The position numbers and the translations under genes are program-made. Shown piece after piece: positions 55,261 through 64,000 of a stretch of 64,000 bases of DNA. Within the stretch, counting starts at the first letter, position 1. Each line of letters begins with the position of its first letter. Origin of the DNA: a bacterium (GTDB lineage: Bacteria; Armatimonadota; Fimbriimonadia; Fimbriimonadales; Fimbriimonadaceae); the NCBI GenBank assembly GCA_027483535.1, contig JAIXUN010000003.1, positions 707,362 to 771,361 of the forward strand, written 5' to 3'. Under the pieces are notes generated by a model. It was not told where the DNA came from. It saw only the letters and a program-made list of their open reading frames with translations, and did not search any database.

Positions 55261-56319
55261 CTACTTCTTGACGAGATCGCTCAGCGACAGCGTGGCGGTT
55301 CGGGAAGTCCAGTTGTGCTGCAACTTCAGTTTGGTTGGAACTATTGCTTTCGGCCCTGTGAAGACCAACCAGCCTCGCACCGACTCGCCAGGGTCGACCT
55401 CGGTCGCAAGAGATGACTGAGAGGTAACGGAGACGAAATCTTTGAAGTAGTTTAACGCTTCACCGTTCTCGTCCGTCAGACTCGGCGTAAAGGTGTTCCA
55501 GTCATACTTTTGCTTCTTCTTATGAAGGTTCGTAAGCTTTAGTTGAACGGTGAAGAATGCATTAGTCGTGCTTGCCGAGTATCGCCCAAGGGCCCCCGGA
55601 TGAACGGCAATTTCTTGCACTTCGACTTCAGTTCCACCAACATCGAACTTCTGGTTAATTGGAGTCTTGATCTCATCCACGAAATCGAGCCCATTGGGTG
55701 CGAAACTGCTCGTGGTTTTAGTGAGCTTGCCATCAAGGTCGTAGCGGAGGACGGCACCCGACCCTCGTTGGACCATCAGCTTCTTCAGGGGACCGTCCGG
55801 GTAGATCGTGAGCACGGCTGTGACTTTTACTTTCTGAGCCGGCTTAAGGTCGGAACTGTATCGAGTCCCGGTGTCCGTTTGGTAGATATAGTTGCTACCC
55901 GTAAAGTTTCCGTCGTTCGGAGAAATTGCCGTGAATTTAAAGGAGTTCCAGTCTAGGCGCATGTCCTTTGACTTCTGCGGATTCTGGACTGTGTAATTGA
56001 TCAAGAGAATGCGCTCCCCCTTTTTCGCGAGAATCAGGTCGTCTCCTGCAGAAAAGTACGGTGCGACTGCGACCGAATCGAGAGTTAAATGCAGTTCATC
56101 CCCTTTGTCGCCAAGTTGATACGTGGTCCCCAATTTGCCGTTATCGCCGGGTAACTGAACTGTGCCTAGGGTCGGCGAGGCTTGCCCAGCCGGCTTAGCG
56201 GGTTGCTTTTGAGGGGCGGTTGGCTTGGGCTTCGTTGGTGGTTTGGGCTTAGTTTGTGCCCCTGCTCCAAGAACAACTGTGGCTAGTGCTAAGTAAAAAA
56301 CCGGACTGGTATGCATCAT
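55261..56319 (-). CDS. Secreted DUF4352-like protein, copy B
   Basis: A 352-residue paralogue of copy A with the same plan: signal peptide (YLALATVVLGAGAQ), Lys/Pro linker, then two beta domains sharing LGTVQLPGDNGK, TTYQLG-KGxELH and MVxRGSGAVLRYDL text with copy A. ATG codons at 56319 and 56316 are adjacent; TATACT at 56324-56329 lies seven bases from the second. Function unknown. The long shared motifs and adjacency point to a tandem duplication that has diverged. Confidence 0.75.
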   Translation of the reverse strand: MMHTSPVFYLALATVVLGAGAQTKPKPPTKPKPTAPQKQPAKPAGQASPTLGTVQLPGDNGKLGTTYQLGDKGDELHLTLDSVAVAPYFSAGDDLILAKKGERILLINYTVQNPQKSKDMRLDWNSFKFTAISPNDGNFTGSNYIYQTDTGTRYSSDLKPAQKVKVTAVLTIYPDGPLKKLMVQRGSGAVLRYDLDGKLTKTTSSFAPNGLDFVDEIKTPINQKFDVGGTEVEVQEIAVHPGALGRYSASTTNAFFTVQLKLTNLHKKKQKYDWNTFTPSLTDENGEALNYFKDFVSVTSQSSLATEVDPGESVRGWLVFTGPKAIVPTKLKLQHNWTSRTATLSLSDLVKK

Positions 56320-56474
56320 GGCTAGTATAAGACGGGTGGTGTCCTTTTTTGGCAATCACGCGAGATGTTTAACGGTCCATTGGACCTACGGACAAGTCCA
56401 CCCGAGAGCGTTGTTCCTTCGAAAAGAAGCCACGCTCCCGGTGCTTGCGCGAGATTAAAGAAAGACTGCTAAAC

Positions 56475-57878
56475 CTACTTTGAATCCGTGACTCGAACTC
56501 CCGGTAGTTCCGACCGAGTTGGAGTTTGGCGCACAAAGTCGGACTGCTCGCCAATGACGTACCGGATGGTCGAAGGACCCGACCGGGAGACTCTTCGTGG
56601 CGAGATTTCTGAGTACAGGACTCTCTGGACATTCTTGGAGTCGGTGTAGAGAAGTCTGAAGCCCAGATAATCCCAGTCGTCTGCTCCCAGGGTGTTCAGA
56701 AAACCCGTCCCCGCCTGACCGAGATCGGGAACGAGCACCGCGCCAAAAACCTGAGCGCCCGTCATGGAACGAGGGAGTTCGACGGGACCTCGACAAAGAC
56801 CGTTGGCACCAAAGTTGGTCGTATTTCTTATCTGAGCCGTGGTGGGGAGATCGGCTTTCGCAAAGGGTGTGTTACCCAGGCCGATATTCAGAGTCAGTCG
56901 GCTGCGAACCCGTTCACTCTCACCGTCCACCCGAAGATCATCGGCCCCGGTAAGGATTTCGTAAGTCAGAGCGTTCATCGAATCACCCTCTGGCAGACTT
57001 CTCTTTCCGGAAACGGGCGATTGCCACCAAGATTGCCCTTTCAGACCCAGCCGAATGTTGCCCTCTTTAAGGATCCGATCGTATCCCCGATCCAATCCCG
57101 CCGACTCCAGCAAGAAACTATCGATGCTGAGGTCGTCTGTGGAGATCCCCGTTGTGCCACCCCAAAGGCGAACTCTTGCAACGTGAAACGTCTGGGGATC
57201 CAAGAGAAACGGAACTTCAACCGTTTTCGTCGACGTGGAGTTGTTCGCCAAGAATGAGTTATCGACCTGGTTGTCCAGGCGAATATCGTAGGTCTGGCCC
57301 GACTTTGTCTCAATCTGCACGTAACAAACGCTGCCCCGGTTCATTCCGTCGCTGACGTTGAATGTGAGGCGAACGTTGGAGGTGGGGATGACGGCCTCAT
57401 CTCCCCAAACATCGGGAAGCGTTTTGTAGTCCGCGCTTCCGCGAAGGGAAACCGGATGAAATCGCGCGCTTCGGTGGATGATCCTCTGGGTACCACCCTT
57501 CAAAAAGGCGTTGACCTGAAAACCGTTCGCAGAGAAAATGGCTGGAGTTTGCCCGGGCGATGAAGAGAACCCAAGCGTTTTGATCTCTCGAAGATCAATC
57601 GCGTCTTCCATGATGACCGTTCCATTTCGCCAGTTGTTCAAAGCTCCGCCGGGGACGACGGTGCCGCTCACCTTCTTGCCATTTTTTAGTTCAACTACAA
57701 ACCTAACCGAATTGCGTTCGATGGTAGGAAGTGCGTATTGCAGGCGTCCTCGATCAAGCGATTGGAATCCAACGGTGAAAATCTTTGTTGCGGTTTCTGT
57801 TGCAACGATATTCCCCTGCGGGAGAGGACCTTTCCCGGCCACGATGGCGCAAATTGCAAGACTGCTCAAACCAACCAT
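56475..57878 (-). CDS. Secreted protein of unknown function
   Basis: A 467-residue protein with a short export signal (MVGLSSLAICAIVAGKG). The rest is beta-rich, with repeated Trp/Gly strands (VRLWGGTTGISTDDLS, DDWDYLGFRLLYTDS) suggesting one or two carbohydrate-binding-like sandwiches. I recognise no family. It may be monocistronic: it has its own TATGCT box six bases before the ATG, and its neighbours on the same strand are more than 40 bases away. Confidence 0.7.
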   Translation of the reverse strand: MVGLSSLAICAIVAGKGPLPQGNIVATETATKIFTVGFQSLDRGRLQYALPTIERNSVRFVVELKNGKKVSGTVVPGGALNNWRNGTVIMEDAIDLREIKTLGFSSSPGQTPAIFSANGFQVNAFLKGGTQRIIHRSARFHPVSLRGSADYKTLPDVWGDEAVIPTSNVRLTFNVSDGMNRGSVCYVQIETKSGQTYDIRLDNQVDNSFLANNSTSTKTVEVPFLLDPQTFHVARVRLWGGTTGISTDDLSIDSFLLESAGLDRGYDRILKEGNIRLGLKGQSWWQSPVSGKRSLPEGDSMNALTYEILTGADDLRVDGESERVRSRLTLNIGLGNTPFAKADLPTTAQIRNTTNFGANGLCRGPVELPRSMTGAQVFGAVLVPDLGQAGTGFLNTLGADDWDYLGFRLLYTDSKNVQRVLYSEISPRRVSRSGPSTIRYVIGEQSDFVRQTPTRSELPGVRVTDSK

Positions 57879-57884
57879 GGCAGA

Positions 57885-57890
57885 AGCATA
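57885..57890 (-). promoter_or_regulatory. -10 box of a predicted leaderless promoter (unknown secreted protein)
   Basis: Minus-strand TATGCT, six bases, then the ATG at 57878. Confidence 0.45.
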
Positions 57891-57923
57891 TCACTGGACT
57901 CGCATACGCGCGAACGGCACAGG

Positions 57924-59414
57924 TCAGGAGCCGGGGGCATCCCAGCCCAAAGTTCGTTGAACCGCTTCTCGCCATTTTTCGAGATGCCCCTGCCGGACGT
58001 TCTCGGTCATCCTAGGTTCAAATCGCCGTTCCGGGGCAAGGTCGACGCTGGCTTCCGATTTCCATGCGCCCACTTGAAAGGCGGCGAGTTTGGCCGCACC
58101 AAAAGCGGTTGTCTCCTTGAGCTTGGGCCGAACCACCGGAACGCCGAGAATGTCGGCTTGAAACTGCATGAGCAGGTCGTTCGAGGTGGCTCCGCCATCG
58201 ACGCGAACTTCGGAGATGGTTCGCCCCGTATCCGCTTCCATGGCAAATAGAACCTCCGCACTTTGAAAAGCGATCGACTCCAAAGCGGCTCGCGCAATGT
58301 GGGCCTTCGTTGTGCCGCGACTCATGCCGTGAATAGACCCTCTTGCGTAAGAGTCCCAGTACGGCGCCCCCATGCCCACAAAGGCGGGCACCAAATACAC
58401 CCCGCCGTTATCCTCAACCGAGTTTGCTAGGGGTTCGACTTCAGCCGAGTCCTGCAGGATTCCCAGACCATCTCGAAGCCATTGAATAGTAGCACCTGCC
58501 ATGAATACGCTTCCTTCCAGCGCATAAGTGGTCTTTTCTTCCTCTTGCAAGGCGATCGTCGAAAGCATTCGGTTGGTGCTGGATGGGCAAGTTTCTCCCG
58601 TGTTCATCAACATGAAGCAGCCTGTGCCGTAGGTGTTTTTCACCATGCCGGGACGTATGCAGCTCTGACCGAAGGTCGCCGCTTGCTGGTCGCCGATAAG
58701 TGCACAGATCGGGATTTGGGCCCCTAAGAGTCCCTTTGCGGTTTCGCCAAACCGGTTGCCGCTCGGCGTAACGTTCGGGAGAAGTTCCACCGGGATTCGA
58801 AACGTATCCAGAAGGAACGGATCCCAGGCTCTGGTTCTAATGTTGAAGAGCAAAGTTCGCGAGGCATTGGTCGCGTCGGTCAGATGCTTTTCCCCGCCCG
58901 TGAGACAGAAGAGGAGCCACGAATCGACGGTGCCAAAAGCGAGTTCGCCCCGCTCGGCGCGTTGTCGAAGTTCAGGATCGGCGTCTAGGATCCAGGCGAT
59001 CTTTGTCGCGCTAAAGTAAGGATCCAGAAGGAGCCCCGTTCGATCTTGAATCTCAGGTTCGATGCCCAACGAGCGCAATCGATCACATTCCGCCGCGGTA
59101 CGGCGATCTTGCCAAACGATAGCTCGATGAACAGGGCGCCCGGACGAACGTTCCCATATAACGACCGTTTCTCGCTGGTTGGCAATTCCAACCGCGGAGA
59201 TATCGGACGCGGAAAGCCCGGCTAGGGCAATGGCCTCCTGAGCCACCCCAATTTGAGTCCCCCAAATCTCAAGTGGATCATGCTCGACCCAGCCCGCAGC
59301 GGGGAAGTGCTGCGTAAATTCCTTCTGAGCAGTTGCTACTAAGGATCCTTCGGGACTGAACACAAGAGCTCGGCTACTGGTGGTGCCTTGGTCCAGTGCA
59401 AGGATGTAACTCAT
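57924..59414 (-). CDS. glpK: Glycerol kinase
   Basis: Phosphorylates glycerol to glycerol 3-phosphate with ATP. The 496-residue FGGY kinase has [16 protein letters not shown], the glycerol-site [12 protein letters not shown] and [13 protein letters not shown], [19 protein letters not shown] [15 protein letters not shown], and the adenine-site [22 protein letters not shown]. The start overlaps the stop of the upstream hydrolase (ATGA), so the two are translated together. No glpF or glpD is in the window. Confidence 0.95.
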   Translation of the reverse strand: MSYILALDQGTTSSRALVFSPEGSLVATAQKEFTQHFPAAGWVEHDPLEIWGTQIGVAQEAIALAGLSASDISAVGIANQRETVVIWERSSGRPVHRAIVWQDRRTAAECDRLRSLGIEPEIQDRTGLLLDPYFSATKIAWILDADPELRQRAERGELAFGTVDSWLLFCLTGGEKHLTDATNASRTLLFNIRTRAWDPFLLDTFRIPVELLPNVTPSGNRFGETAKGLLGAQIPICALIGDQQAATFGQSCIRPGMVKNTYGTGCFMLMNTGETCPSSTNRMLSTIALQEEEKTTYALEGSVFMAGATIQWLRDGLGILQDSAEVEPLANSVEDNGGVYLVPAFVGMGAPYWDSYARGSIHGMSRGTTKAHIARAALESIAFQSAEVLFAMEADTGRTISEVRVDGGATSNDLLMQFQADILGVPVVRPKLKETTAFGAAKLAAFQVGAWKSEASVDLAPERRFEPRMTENVRQGHLEKWREAVQRTLGWDAPGS

Positions 59415-60232
59415 ACAGGTCCCTTAACTGAAGAAGCCTTGACCGATTGCGTAAACCGGACCAACAATGGAAACGCGGGTTCAGGCATTTCGCCATGGTT
59501 GAATCCGTCTAGCTCTCGCAGTGCCACGTCTTTATGCCCAACCAGTTTGAGCATCCGCCAGAGATAGGCGTTCTCCTCGTATCGACCCAAGAGTTCCTGT
59601 TCTCGATCTCCCGTGATTAGCAGAATCGGGGGAAGGTCCTTGCGAACGTGATACAGCGGCGCGTACTCATCGACAACGGGCAAAGTATCGGCCTGACCCC
59701 GCTCTTTCCGGATGGTGAAGTGGGTGATGCACTGACCGCTAAACGGAGCCAACCCGGCGATCTCGGAAGCGTCTTCGCCGAGTGCCTTCAGCCACTTCGG
59801 ATCCATTGCCACCATCATGGAAAGGTAACCACCCGCGCTGTGACCGCTCAGCACCAGCTTTCGACGATCGCCGCCGTACTGACCAATATTCTTTAAGGTC
59901 CATGCGATCGCCGTCGCCGCGTCTTCAATATAAGCGGGCGACTTCACAGCGGGGCTCAGCCGATAGCTTGGCGCGACCACCGCAAACCCCTTGCCTTTCA
60001 GAGCGTTCGGAATGTCTCTGCTTCCGCCCGTGAGACCACCTCCGTGGAACCAAACCACCGTTGCGAAATCCTTCGTGCCCGCGGGGATGTAGATGTCCAG
60101 ATACTGTTTTTCGTCTGGCTTGGCTCTTTCCACGTAGGGAATGTTGGAAATTGTCGTCCCTTTACTTTCTTGCGGCAAGGCAGGCTGCCACAGAGCCGCC
60201 GCCACAAGAATTGGGCACAAAGAAACCGTCAT
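59411..60232 (-). CDS. Secreted alpha/beta hydrolase (BD-FAE/lipase-like)
   Basis: A 273-residue exported esterase-like protein. Signal [16 protein letters not shown] precedes the oxyanion-hole motif [15 protein letters not shown], the nucleophile elbow [11 protein letters not shown] and the late catalytic His in [10 protein letters not shown]; the Asp is in LITGDREQE. Start at ATG 60232 is chosen because TATGCT lies seven bases upstream; ATG 60244 is possible. Coupling to glpK suggests that it may release glycerol from acylglycerols, an inference from context only. Confidence 0.85.
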   Translation of the reverse strand: MTVSLCPILVAAALWQPALPQESKGTTISNIPYVERAKPDEKQYLDIYIPAGTKDFATVVWFHGGGLTGGSRDIPNALKGKGFAVVAPSYRLSPAVKSPAYIEDAATAIAWTLKNIGQYGGDRRKLVLSGHSAGGYLSMMVAMDPKWLKALGEDASEIAGLAPFSGQCITHFTIRKERGQADTLPVVDEYAPLYHVRKDLPPILLITGDREQELLGRYEENAYLWRMLKLVGHKDVALRELDGFNHGEMPEPAFPLLVRFTQSVKASSVKGPV

Positions 60233-60279
60233 GCCGTAAAGCATAGGCTCTACCAGACATGACGGTTGGTTATCTGTGT

Positions 60280-62190
60280 CTACTTTTTAAGAACAATGAC
60301 GCCGCAAGAGAGTCGAGGAACGGTGGTTCCGTTGATCTCTGCGATATCAACTTGTCGAGGCTTGCCCGGCGCATTCTTCGAAGTCTCTTCAGCTCCACTC
60401 ACCACGTAAGCCTTTGCCTTGGAAAGATCGAATCCCGGCAGATTCGGTTTAAGAGCCACCGGTGAATTGTTCGGGTTCACCCATCCGATCGTGAGCGTTT
60501 TTCCATCGTCTGAGATGGCGGCGGAGATGTCGAGATCGCCGAAGTCACCTTCCACCTCGATCGGGTTCTTCTCGAACTTGTGTCGATAGACCTGAAGCAC
60601 CAAGCCCGTGCTCTCCAGTTCGGCGGCGGTTCGAGTGGTCTTGATCGCACCGATGACGTTCACCGTTTGCGCATAGGTCGCAATGGTGATGACATCCGTG
60701 TTTCGGTAGAACTCGTGCAGTCCTGCGGCGATACCCAGCGCGTCGGCGAGGTCGTACTCGCAGCCAAGCTCACCGTAGGTGTACTCCCGGTGCCAGTAGT
60801 TCCACTCGTCCATAGCGATGGGAACGAGCTTGCCGTTGAATCCGCGAAGGGTCGGCTGGAGTTTGCGGTGACCTTCGGCTTTGTTCCGAATGGGGTTCGC
60901 CATCTGCTTGACAGCCTCTTTCAGCGGGAATCGCGGATCACGGGTCCACGGGGCTCGACCGCCGTAGAAGTGCTCCGAGATGTGAGTCATGTAGTCCTTG
61001 GATCGTTCTAAAAGCCCCTTGGTGAAGCTCTTGTTGAGATCGGGACGACCGCGAGAATCCTTGGCGTCGGGGTTGCCGAAATCGCCGCTGCCCACTAGTT
61101 GCAGGCTCGGATCGACCTTCCACATCGCCTCGGAAACCCAGTTGTGCTTGATGGCGTAGTGCTCCAGCTTCATGTAGCCAAGCTGATAGTCGCCCCACAT
61201 TTCGTTTCCGACGCACCAAGTTTTGACGTTGTAAGGTGCCTTGCGACCGTTCTTGGCGCGCCACGATCCACCGATGGTTTTGGTGGATCCGTTGCAGTAC
61301 TCCACCCACTGAGCGGCGGTGTAAGCATCGCCAAGACCCGTGTTGACCGTGATCAGCGGGTCGGCGTTGATCTCTTTGCAGAAGTCGAGGAATTCGTCCG
61401 TGCCGAAGTCGTTGTATTCCAAGCCGCCCCAAGCTGGGTTTCCGCGAGTGGGTCGACGGTCGCGATCGCCAATGCCGTCACGCCAGTCGTAACCGCTTAC
61501 GAAGTTGCCGCCCGGCCAGCGATAGATGGTGCCGCCCAGGTCTTTCAGCTTGTCTAGCGTGTCTTTTCTCATGCCCCGAACGTTGTCGCCCGGCATGATG
61601 GAGACGGTGCCGACCAAGACATCCGCGCCTTGCACCGCAAGACCCAGAACGTTGTCGTCGGTGGTTTTGGTGGCCTTGAACTTGAACGTCGCCTTCTTAT
61701 AGCTGCCCACCGCAGGAGTAAGAGTCGTCTCGCTACCGTCAAACTTTACGGTGACCTTGGCATTGGGTGCCGCCGCGTTCAGCCAAACATAGCCCACGTA
61801 CTCTTTGCCCGCGATGGTCCCTAAGCGAGCCTGCCGGATAGCGGCGCCATCCATGAGTTTGGGAGTTTGCTTGCCAACAAACGGGTCCTTCTTCACCATC
61901 TCAACATCGCCCTTGAGCAACTGCCAGGGGGAGCCTTTGAGATCGGGATAGGGCGTATCCAGCATCGATCGGTACGGATCGAACTTCTTGGTGATGGGAT
62001 GGAAGAACTTACGATCTTCGAGCATTTCTGCCCAGATACCGCCGTAAATGCAGCGTCCGAGGTGCTCGATGAACTGACCGTAGATGTAAGGGTGGATCGG
62101 GTCTCGCTTTACAGCGGGATTGACCGTAAACTCGACGTTGAGAGGGGTGGCACTCAGCGATAACGCTATCGCGGCCGCAACCTGGACCAT
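60280..62190 (-). CDS. Alpha-L-arabinofuranosidase, GH51 family
   Basis: A 636-residue exported glycosidase. It opens PIHPYIYGQFIEHLGRCIYGGIWAEM, the family start, followed by a carbohydrate-binding-like insert (about 85-200) and the barrel, with YRWPGGNFVSGYDWRDG, acid/base Glu330 in WCVGNEMWGDYQLG and nucleophile Glu462 in IAMDEWNYW. A C-terminal beta domain ends it. Removes arabinose side chains from arabinoxylan or arabinan. Divergent from the CE15 esterase. Confidence 0.92.
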   Translation of the reverse strand: MVQVAAAIALSLSATPLNVEFTVNPAVKRDPIHPYIYGQFIEHLGRCIYGGIWAEMLEDRKFFHPITKKFDPYRSMLDTPYPDLKGSPWQLLKGDVEMVKKDPFVGKQTPKLMDGAAIRQARLGTIAGKEYVGYVWLNAAAPNAKVTVKFDGSETTLTPAVGSYKKATFKFKATKTTDDNVLGLAVQGADVLVGTVSIMPGDNVRGMRKDTLDKLKDLGGTIYRWPGGNFVSGYDWRDGIGDRDRRPTRGNPAWGGLEYNDFGTDEFLDFCKEINADPLITVNTGLGDAYTAAQWVEYCNGSTKTIGGSWRAKNGRKAPYNVKTWCVGNEMWGDYQLGYMKLEHYAIKHNWVSEAMWKVDPSLQLVGSGDFGNPDAKDSRGRPDLNKSFTKGLLERSKDYMTHISEHFYGGRAPWTRDPRFPLKEAVKQMANPIRNKAEGHRKLQPTLRGFNGKLVPIAMDEWNYWHREYTYGELGCEYDLADALGIAAGLHEFYRNTDVITIATYAQTVNVIGAIKTTRTAAELESTGLVLQVYRHKFEKNPIEVEGDFGDLDISAAISDDGKTLTIGWVNPNNSPVALKPNLPGFDLSKAKAYVVSGAEETSKNAPGKPRQVDIAEINGTTVPRLSCGVIVLKK

Positions 62191-62196
62191 GAGCAG

Positions 62197-62224
62197 AGTA
62201 TAGGACGGTTTAGCCGCATTTCAA
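62197..62224 (-). promoter_or_regulatory. Promoter of the GH51 gene (predicted leaderless)
   Basis: Reading the minus strand: TTGAAA, a 16-base spacer, TATACT, then six bases and the ATG at 62190. Both hexamers match consensus well, and the start site would coincide with the start codon. Confidence 0.65.
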
Positions 62225-62303
62225 GGGCGATAATGAACGAAAACTGCACGAATCACCAAAGATACATCGTTAAAATACAGCGAAAGGCCAAAGGAGGCTT
62301 TTG

Positions 62304-63629
62304 ATGCTCACTGCGCTTGCTTTTTCTCTCGCTCTACAGACCCCGACACCGACCGTCACCACCGAACAAGATCACCGCGAAACCCTGGCGATGCTCGGCA
62401 TCCAGACGCTTCGACCTTACGCCGACGGCATGGTTCCGACCGCCCCAAACGCGGCGAACACCACCGAGAGCAAGGCGTGGATCTGGGGGGACGTCCCGCC
62501 GCTCATGAAATTTAGCGACGGGTCAGAGATCAAATCTCGAGAAGATTGGCAACGACGTCGAGGGGAACTTCTGGAGGCTTTTGACCGAGAGGTTTATGGT
62601 CGCACCCCTAAGCGCTTGCCCAAGGTCACTTGGACGTTGGTGGAGGAAAAGCAGGAGAAGATCGGCGACTTTGACGTGATTAGGAAATCGCTAAAAGGCG
62701 TGGTTGATAACCGCTCCTACCCGGCGATTAGCGTCGAGATTCCGCTGACCCTTGTGACCCCCGCCGGCGCAAAGGGCAAAGTGCCCGTGATTCTAGAGTT
62801 CGGGTTTGGAATGAGGCCGGGTGGAGCCGCCGGACCGAATCGGCAGAACCAAGCCCCCGCATGGACTCAGCAGATTCTGAAGCGCGGATGGGGCTATGCT
62901 GTGATCGTTCCCAACGCCTATCAGGCCGATTCTGGCGCCGGGCTTCGGTCGGGGATCATCGGTTTGGTCAACAAAGGCAAATTGCGCAAGCCAGATGATT
63001 GGGGCGCGTTGAAAGCATGGGCGTGGGGAGCGTCTCGCGCGTTGGATTATCTGCAATCGGACAAAGCCGTGGACGGCAAAAAGGTGGCCATTGAAGGTCT
63101 TTCTCGATACGGAAAAGCCACTCTGGTGACGATGGTCTACGAACCTCGATTCGCTGCCGGCTTTGTCGGTTCGAGCGGAGCGGGCGGGGTGAAACTTTGG
63201 CGGCGCGATTTCGGCGAGAGAGAAACCAACCTCGCCAGTTCGGGAGAGTATCACTGGATGACCCCGAACTTCATCAAGTACGCCGGACCGCTCACTCCGG
63301 CCGATCTTCCCGTGGATCAGCATCAGTTTCTGGCGTTGTGCGCTCCTCGGCCGGTTTTTGTCGGCACCGGGTCGCCGAACGTGGAGGGTCATTGGGTGGA
63401 TAGCCGGGGCATGTTCATCTCCACTGCACTCGCCTCGCCCGCTTGGGAACTTCTGGGTTCTTCTGGCCTGCCGACCTCGGTGATGCCGAAAGAAGATTCG
63501 GGTCTTACCGATTCGGTGTTGGCGTTCCGTCAACATTCTGGGGGCCATACCAACGGGCCGAACTGGGCGTCTTTCTTGGATTGGTTCGGTCGAGTGCTCA
63601 ACATCTCCACCTCCCCTAGGCAGAACTAA
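62304..63629 (+). CDS. Glucuronoyl esterase, CE15 family
   Basis: A 441-residue exported alpha/beta hydrolase. Signal MLTALAFSLALQ precedes PVILEFGFGM, WGYAVIVPNAYQAD, LKAWAWGASRALDYL and the nucleophile motif EGLSRYGKAT (Ser267; G-x-S-R-x-G-K is the CE15 hallmark). The catalytic His is in QHSGGHTNGPNW near the end. CE15 enzymes cleave the ester between glucuronoxylan and lignin. AAGGAGG at 62291-62297 sits six bases before the ATG, the best Shine-Dalgarno in the window. Confidence 0.88.
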   Translation: MLTALAFSLALQTPTPTVTTEQDHRETLAMLGIQTLRPYADGMVPTAPNAANTTESKAWIWGDVPPLMKFSDGSEIKSREDWQRRRGELLEAFDREVYGRTPKRLPKVTWTLVEEKQEKIGDFDVIRKSLKGVVDNRSYPAISVEIPLTLVTPAGAKGKVPVILEFGFGMRPGGAAGPNRQNQAPAWTQQILKRGWGYAVIVPNAYQADSGAGLRSGIIGLVNKGKLRKPDDWGALKAWAWGASRALDYLQSDKAVDGKKVAIEGLSRYGKATLVTMVYEPRFAAGFVGSSGAGGVKLWRRDFGERETNLASSGEYHWMTPNFIKYAGPLTPADLPVDQHQFLALCAPRPVFVGTGSPNVEGHWVDSRGMFISTALASPAWELLGSSGLPTSVMPKEDSGLTDSVLAFRQHSGGHTNGPNWASFLDWFGRVLNISTSPRQN

Positions 63630-63659
63630 AAACTTCTGCGGTATAATTTTGTTTCCTTC

Positions 63660-63734
63660 GGGGGCATAGCTCAATGGGAGAGCACCTGCTTTGCAAGCAG
63701 GGGGTTAGGGGTTCGAGTCCCCTTGCCTCCACCA
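63660..63734 (+). tRNA. tRNA-Ala (anticodon TGC)
   Basis: Acceptor GGGGGCA/TGCCTCC with one G-T, D arm TAGCTCAATGGGAGAGC, anticodon arm CCTGC-TTTGCAA-GCAGG with TGC, T arm GGGGTTCGAGTCCCC, discriminator A and encoded CCA. A strong terminator follows directly. Confidence 0.97.
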
Positions 63735-63774
63735 AACTATAAAGGGTCATCCATCGGATGGCCCTTTATAGTTT
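63735..63774 (+). terminator. Terminator of tRNA-Ala
   Basis: A stem of about 18 bp (63735-63752 with 63756-63773, one T-G) starts at the base after CCA, with loop ATC. Confidence 0.9.
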
Positions 63775-63797
63775 GGCCAGGTCGAGTTGGCGAGATA

Positions 63798-64000
63798 ACC
63801 CTTGGGTTCGCAGGAAGCGTGAGCGGCGTCAGCAAGCGAACCTTCCGAAGCGTAGCGCCGTCCCCTTGCCCTTGGATGTCGATCGTTGTGGAGCAATCAG
63901 TTCGTCGGAAGGGTGAGCGGCGTCAGCAAGCGAACCTTCCGAAGCGTAGCGCCGTCCCCTTGCCCTTGGATGTCGATCGTTGTGGAGCAATCAGTTCGTC
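63798..64000. repeat. 94-bp tandem direct repeat, continuing past the window
   Basis: One full unit at 63819-63912 is followed by 88 bases of a second at 63913-64000 with no mismatch seen. Bases 63798-63818 look like a partial unit with about 24 bases deleted (CCCTTGG joined to GTTCGCAGGAAG). Each unit holds inverted repeats, GGAAGG with CCTTCC and CGGCG with CGCCG. The unit length is not a multiple of three and no protein is evident. Confidence 0.9.

Noticed and set aside
63798..64000. CRISPR array
   Set aside because: The repeated unit is 94 bp and contiguous, with no unique spacers between short repeats.

Overview
The window looks like the chromosome of a free-living, Gram-negative, heterotrophic bacterium of the Armatimonadota (Fimbriimonas-like). 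This placement is an inference from gene content, with no marker tree: a PEP-CTERM surface protein, an OmpL/BBP2-type outer-membrane porin, many secreted or Tat-exported enzymes (Gfo/Idh/MocA, ThuA, FGE-like, DUF1800, BNR/VPS10-like, PhyH) and GC-rich codon use. I see no phage, plasmid, insertion-sequence or CRISPR signature. Most of the window is ordinary core and secretome DNA, densely packed, with convergent gene pairs separated by strong hairpin terminators.

Layout. 1-3.5 kb: a GH5-like TIM-barrel hydrolase, dUTPase, a zinc-ribbon/TPR membrane protein and a sugar-phosphate isomerase-like protein. 3.5-9.2 kb: an acyltransferase-type membrane protein, a duplicated CsgG-domain secreted protein coupled to a caspase-like peptidase, and spermidine synthase. 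9.3-16.1 kb: a complete ilvB-ilvN-ilvC-ilvA-ilvD operon preceded by a 28-codon leader peptide rich in Leu/Val/Ile and by mutually exclusive RNA hairpins (a classical attenuator). 16.3-20.8 kb: gltB, with an unusual insertion in its Fe-S loop. 20.9-24.2 kb: an NfeD-flotillin-flotillin operon. 24.3-33.2 kb: fhs, ftsY, an M28 peptidase, a CCA-adding enzyme, a DUF1800 protein, an oxidoreductase and OsmC. 33.2-43.2 kb: a NYN-domain protein, an Mpv17-like membrane protein, a porin, an M14 peptidase, an ABC exporter, tandem tRNA-Thr/tRNA-Pro genes, PhyH and a Kef-type antiporter. 43.4-54.1 kb: an AraC regulator, a PEP-CTERM protein, a Tat-exported oxidoreductase, ApbE, FGE-like, ThuA, an SDR epimerase, a small P-loop kinase and a large BNR-repeat protein. 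54.1-64.0 kb: two paralogous secreted proteins, an unknown secreted protein, glpK, a lipase-like hydrolase, a GH51 arabinofuranosidase divergent from a CE15 glucuronoyl esterase, tRNA-Ala, and a 94-bp tandem repeat running off the window edge.

How the genes work together. The ilv operon takes threonine and pyruvate to the 2-keto acids of isoleucine and valine; only the transaminase is missing. The adjacent gltB would regenerate the glutamate amino donor. GH51 and CE15 fit hemicellulose (glucurono-arabinoxylan) breakdown. A recurring theme is a -10-like hexamer (TANNNT type) ending about 7 nt before the start codon, with no Shine-Dalgarno sequence, which predicts many leaderless mRNAs. Genes inside operons are instead joined by ATGA, GTGA or TAATG overlaps.
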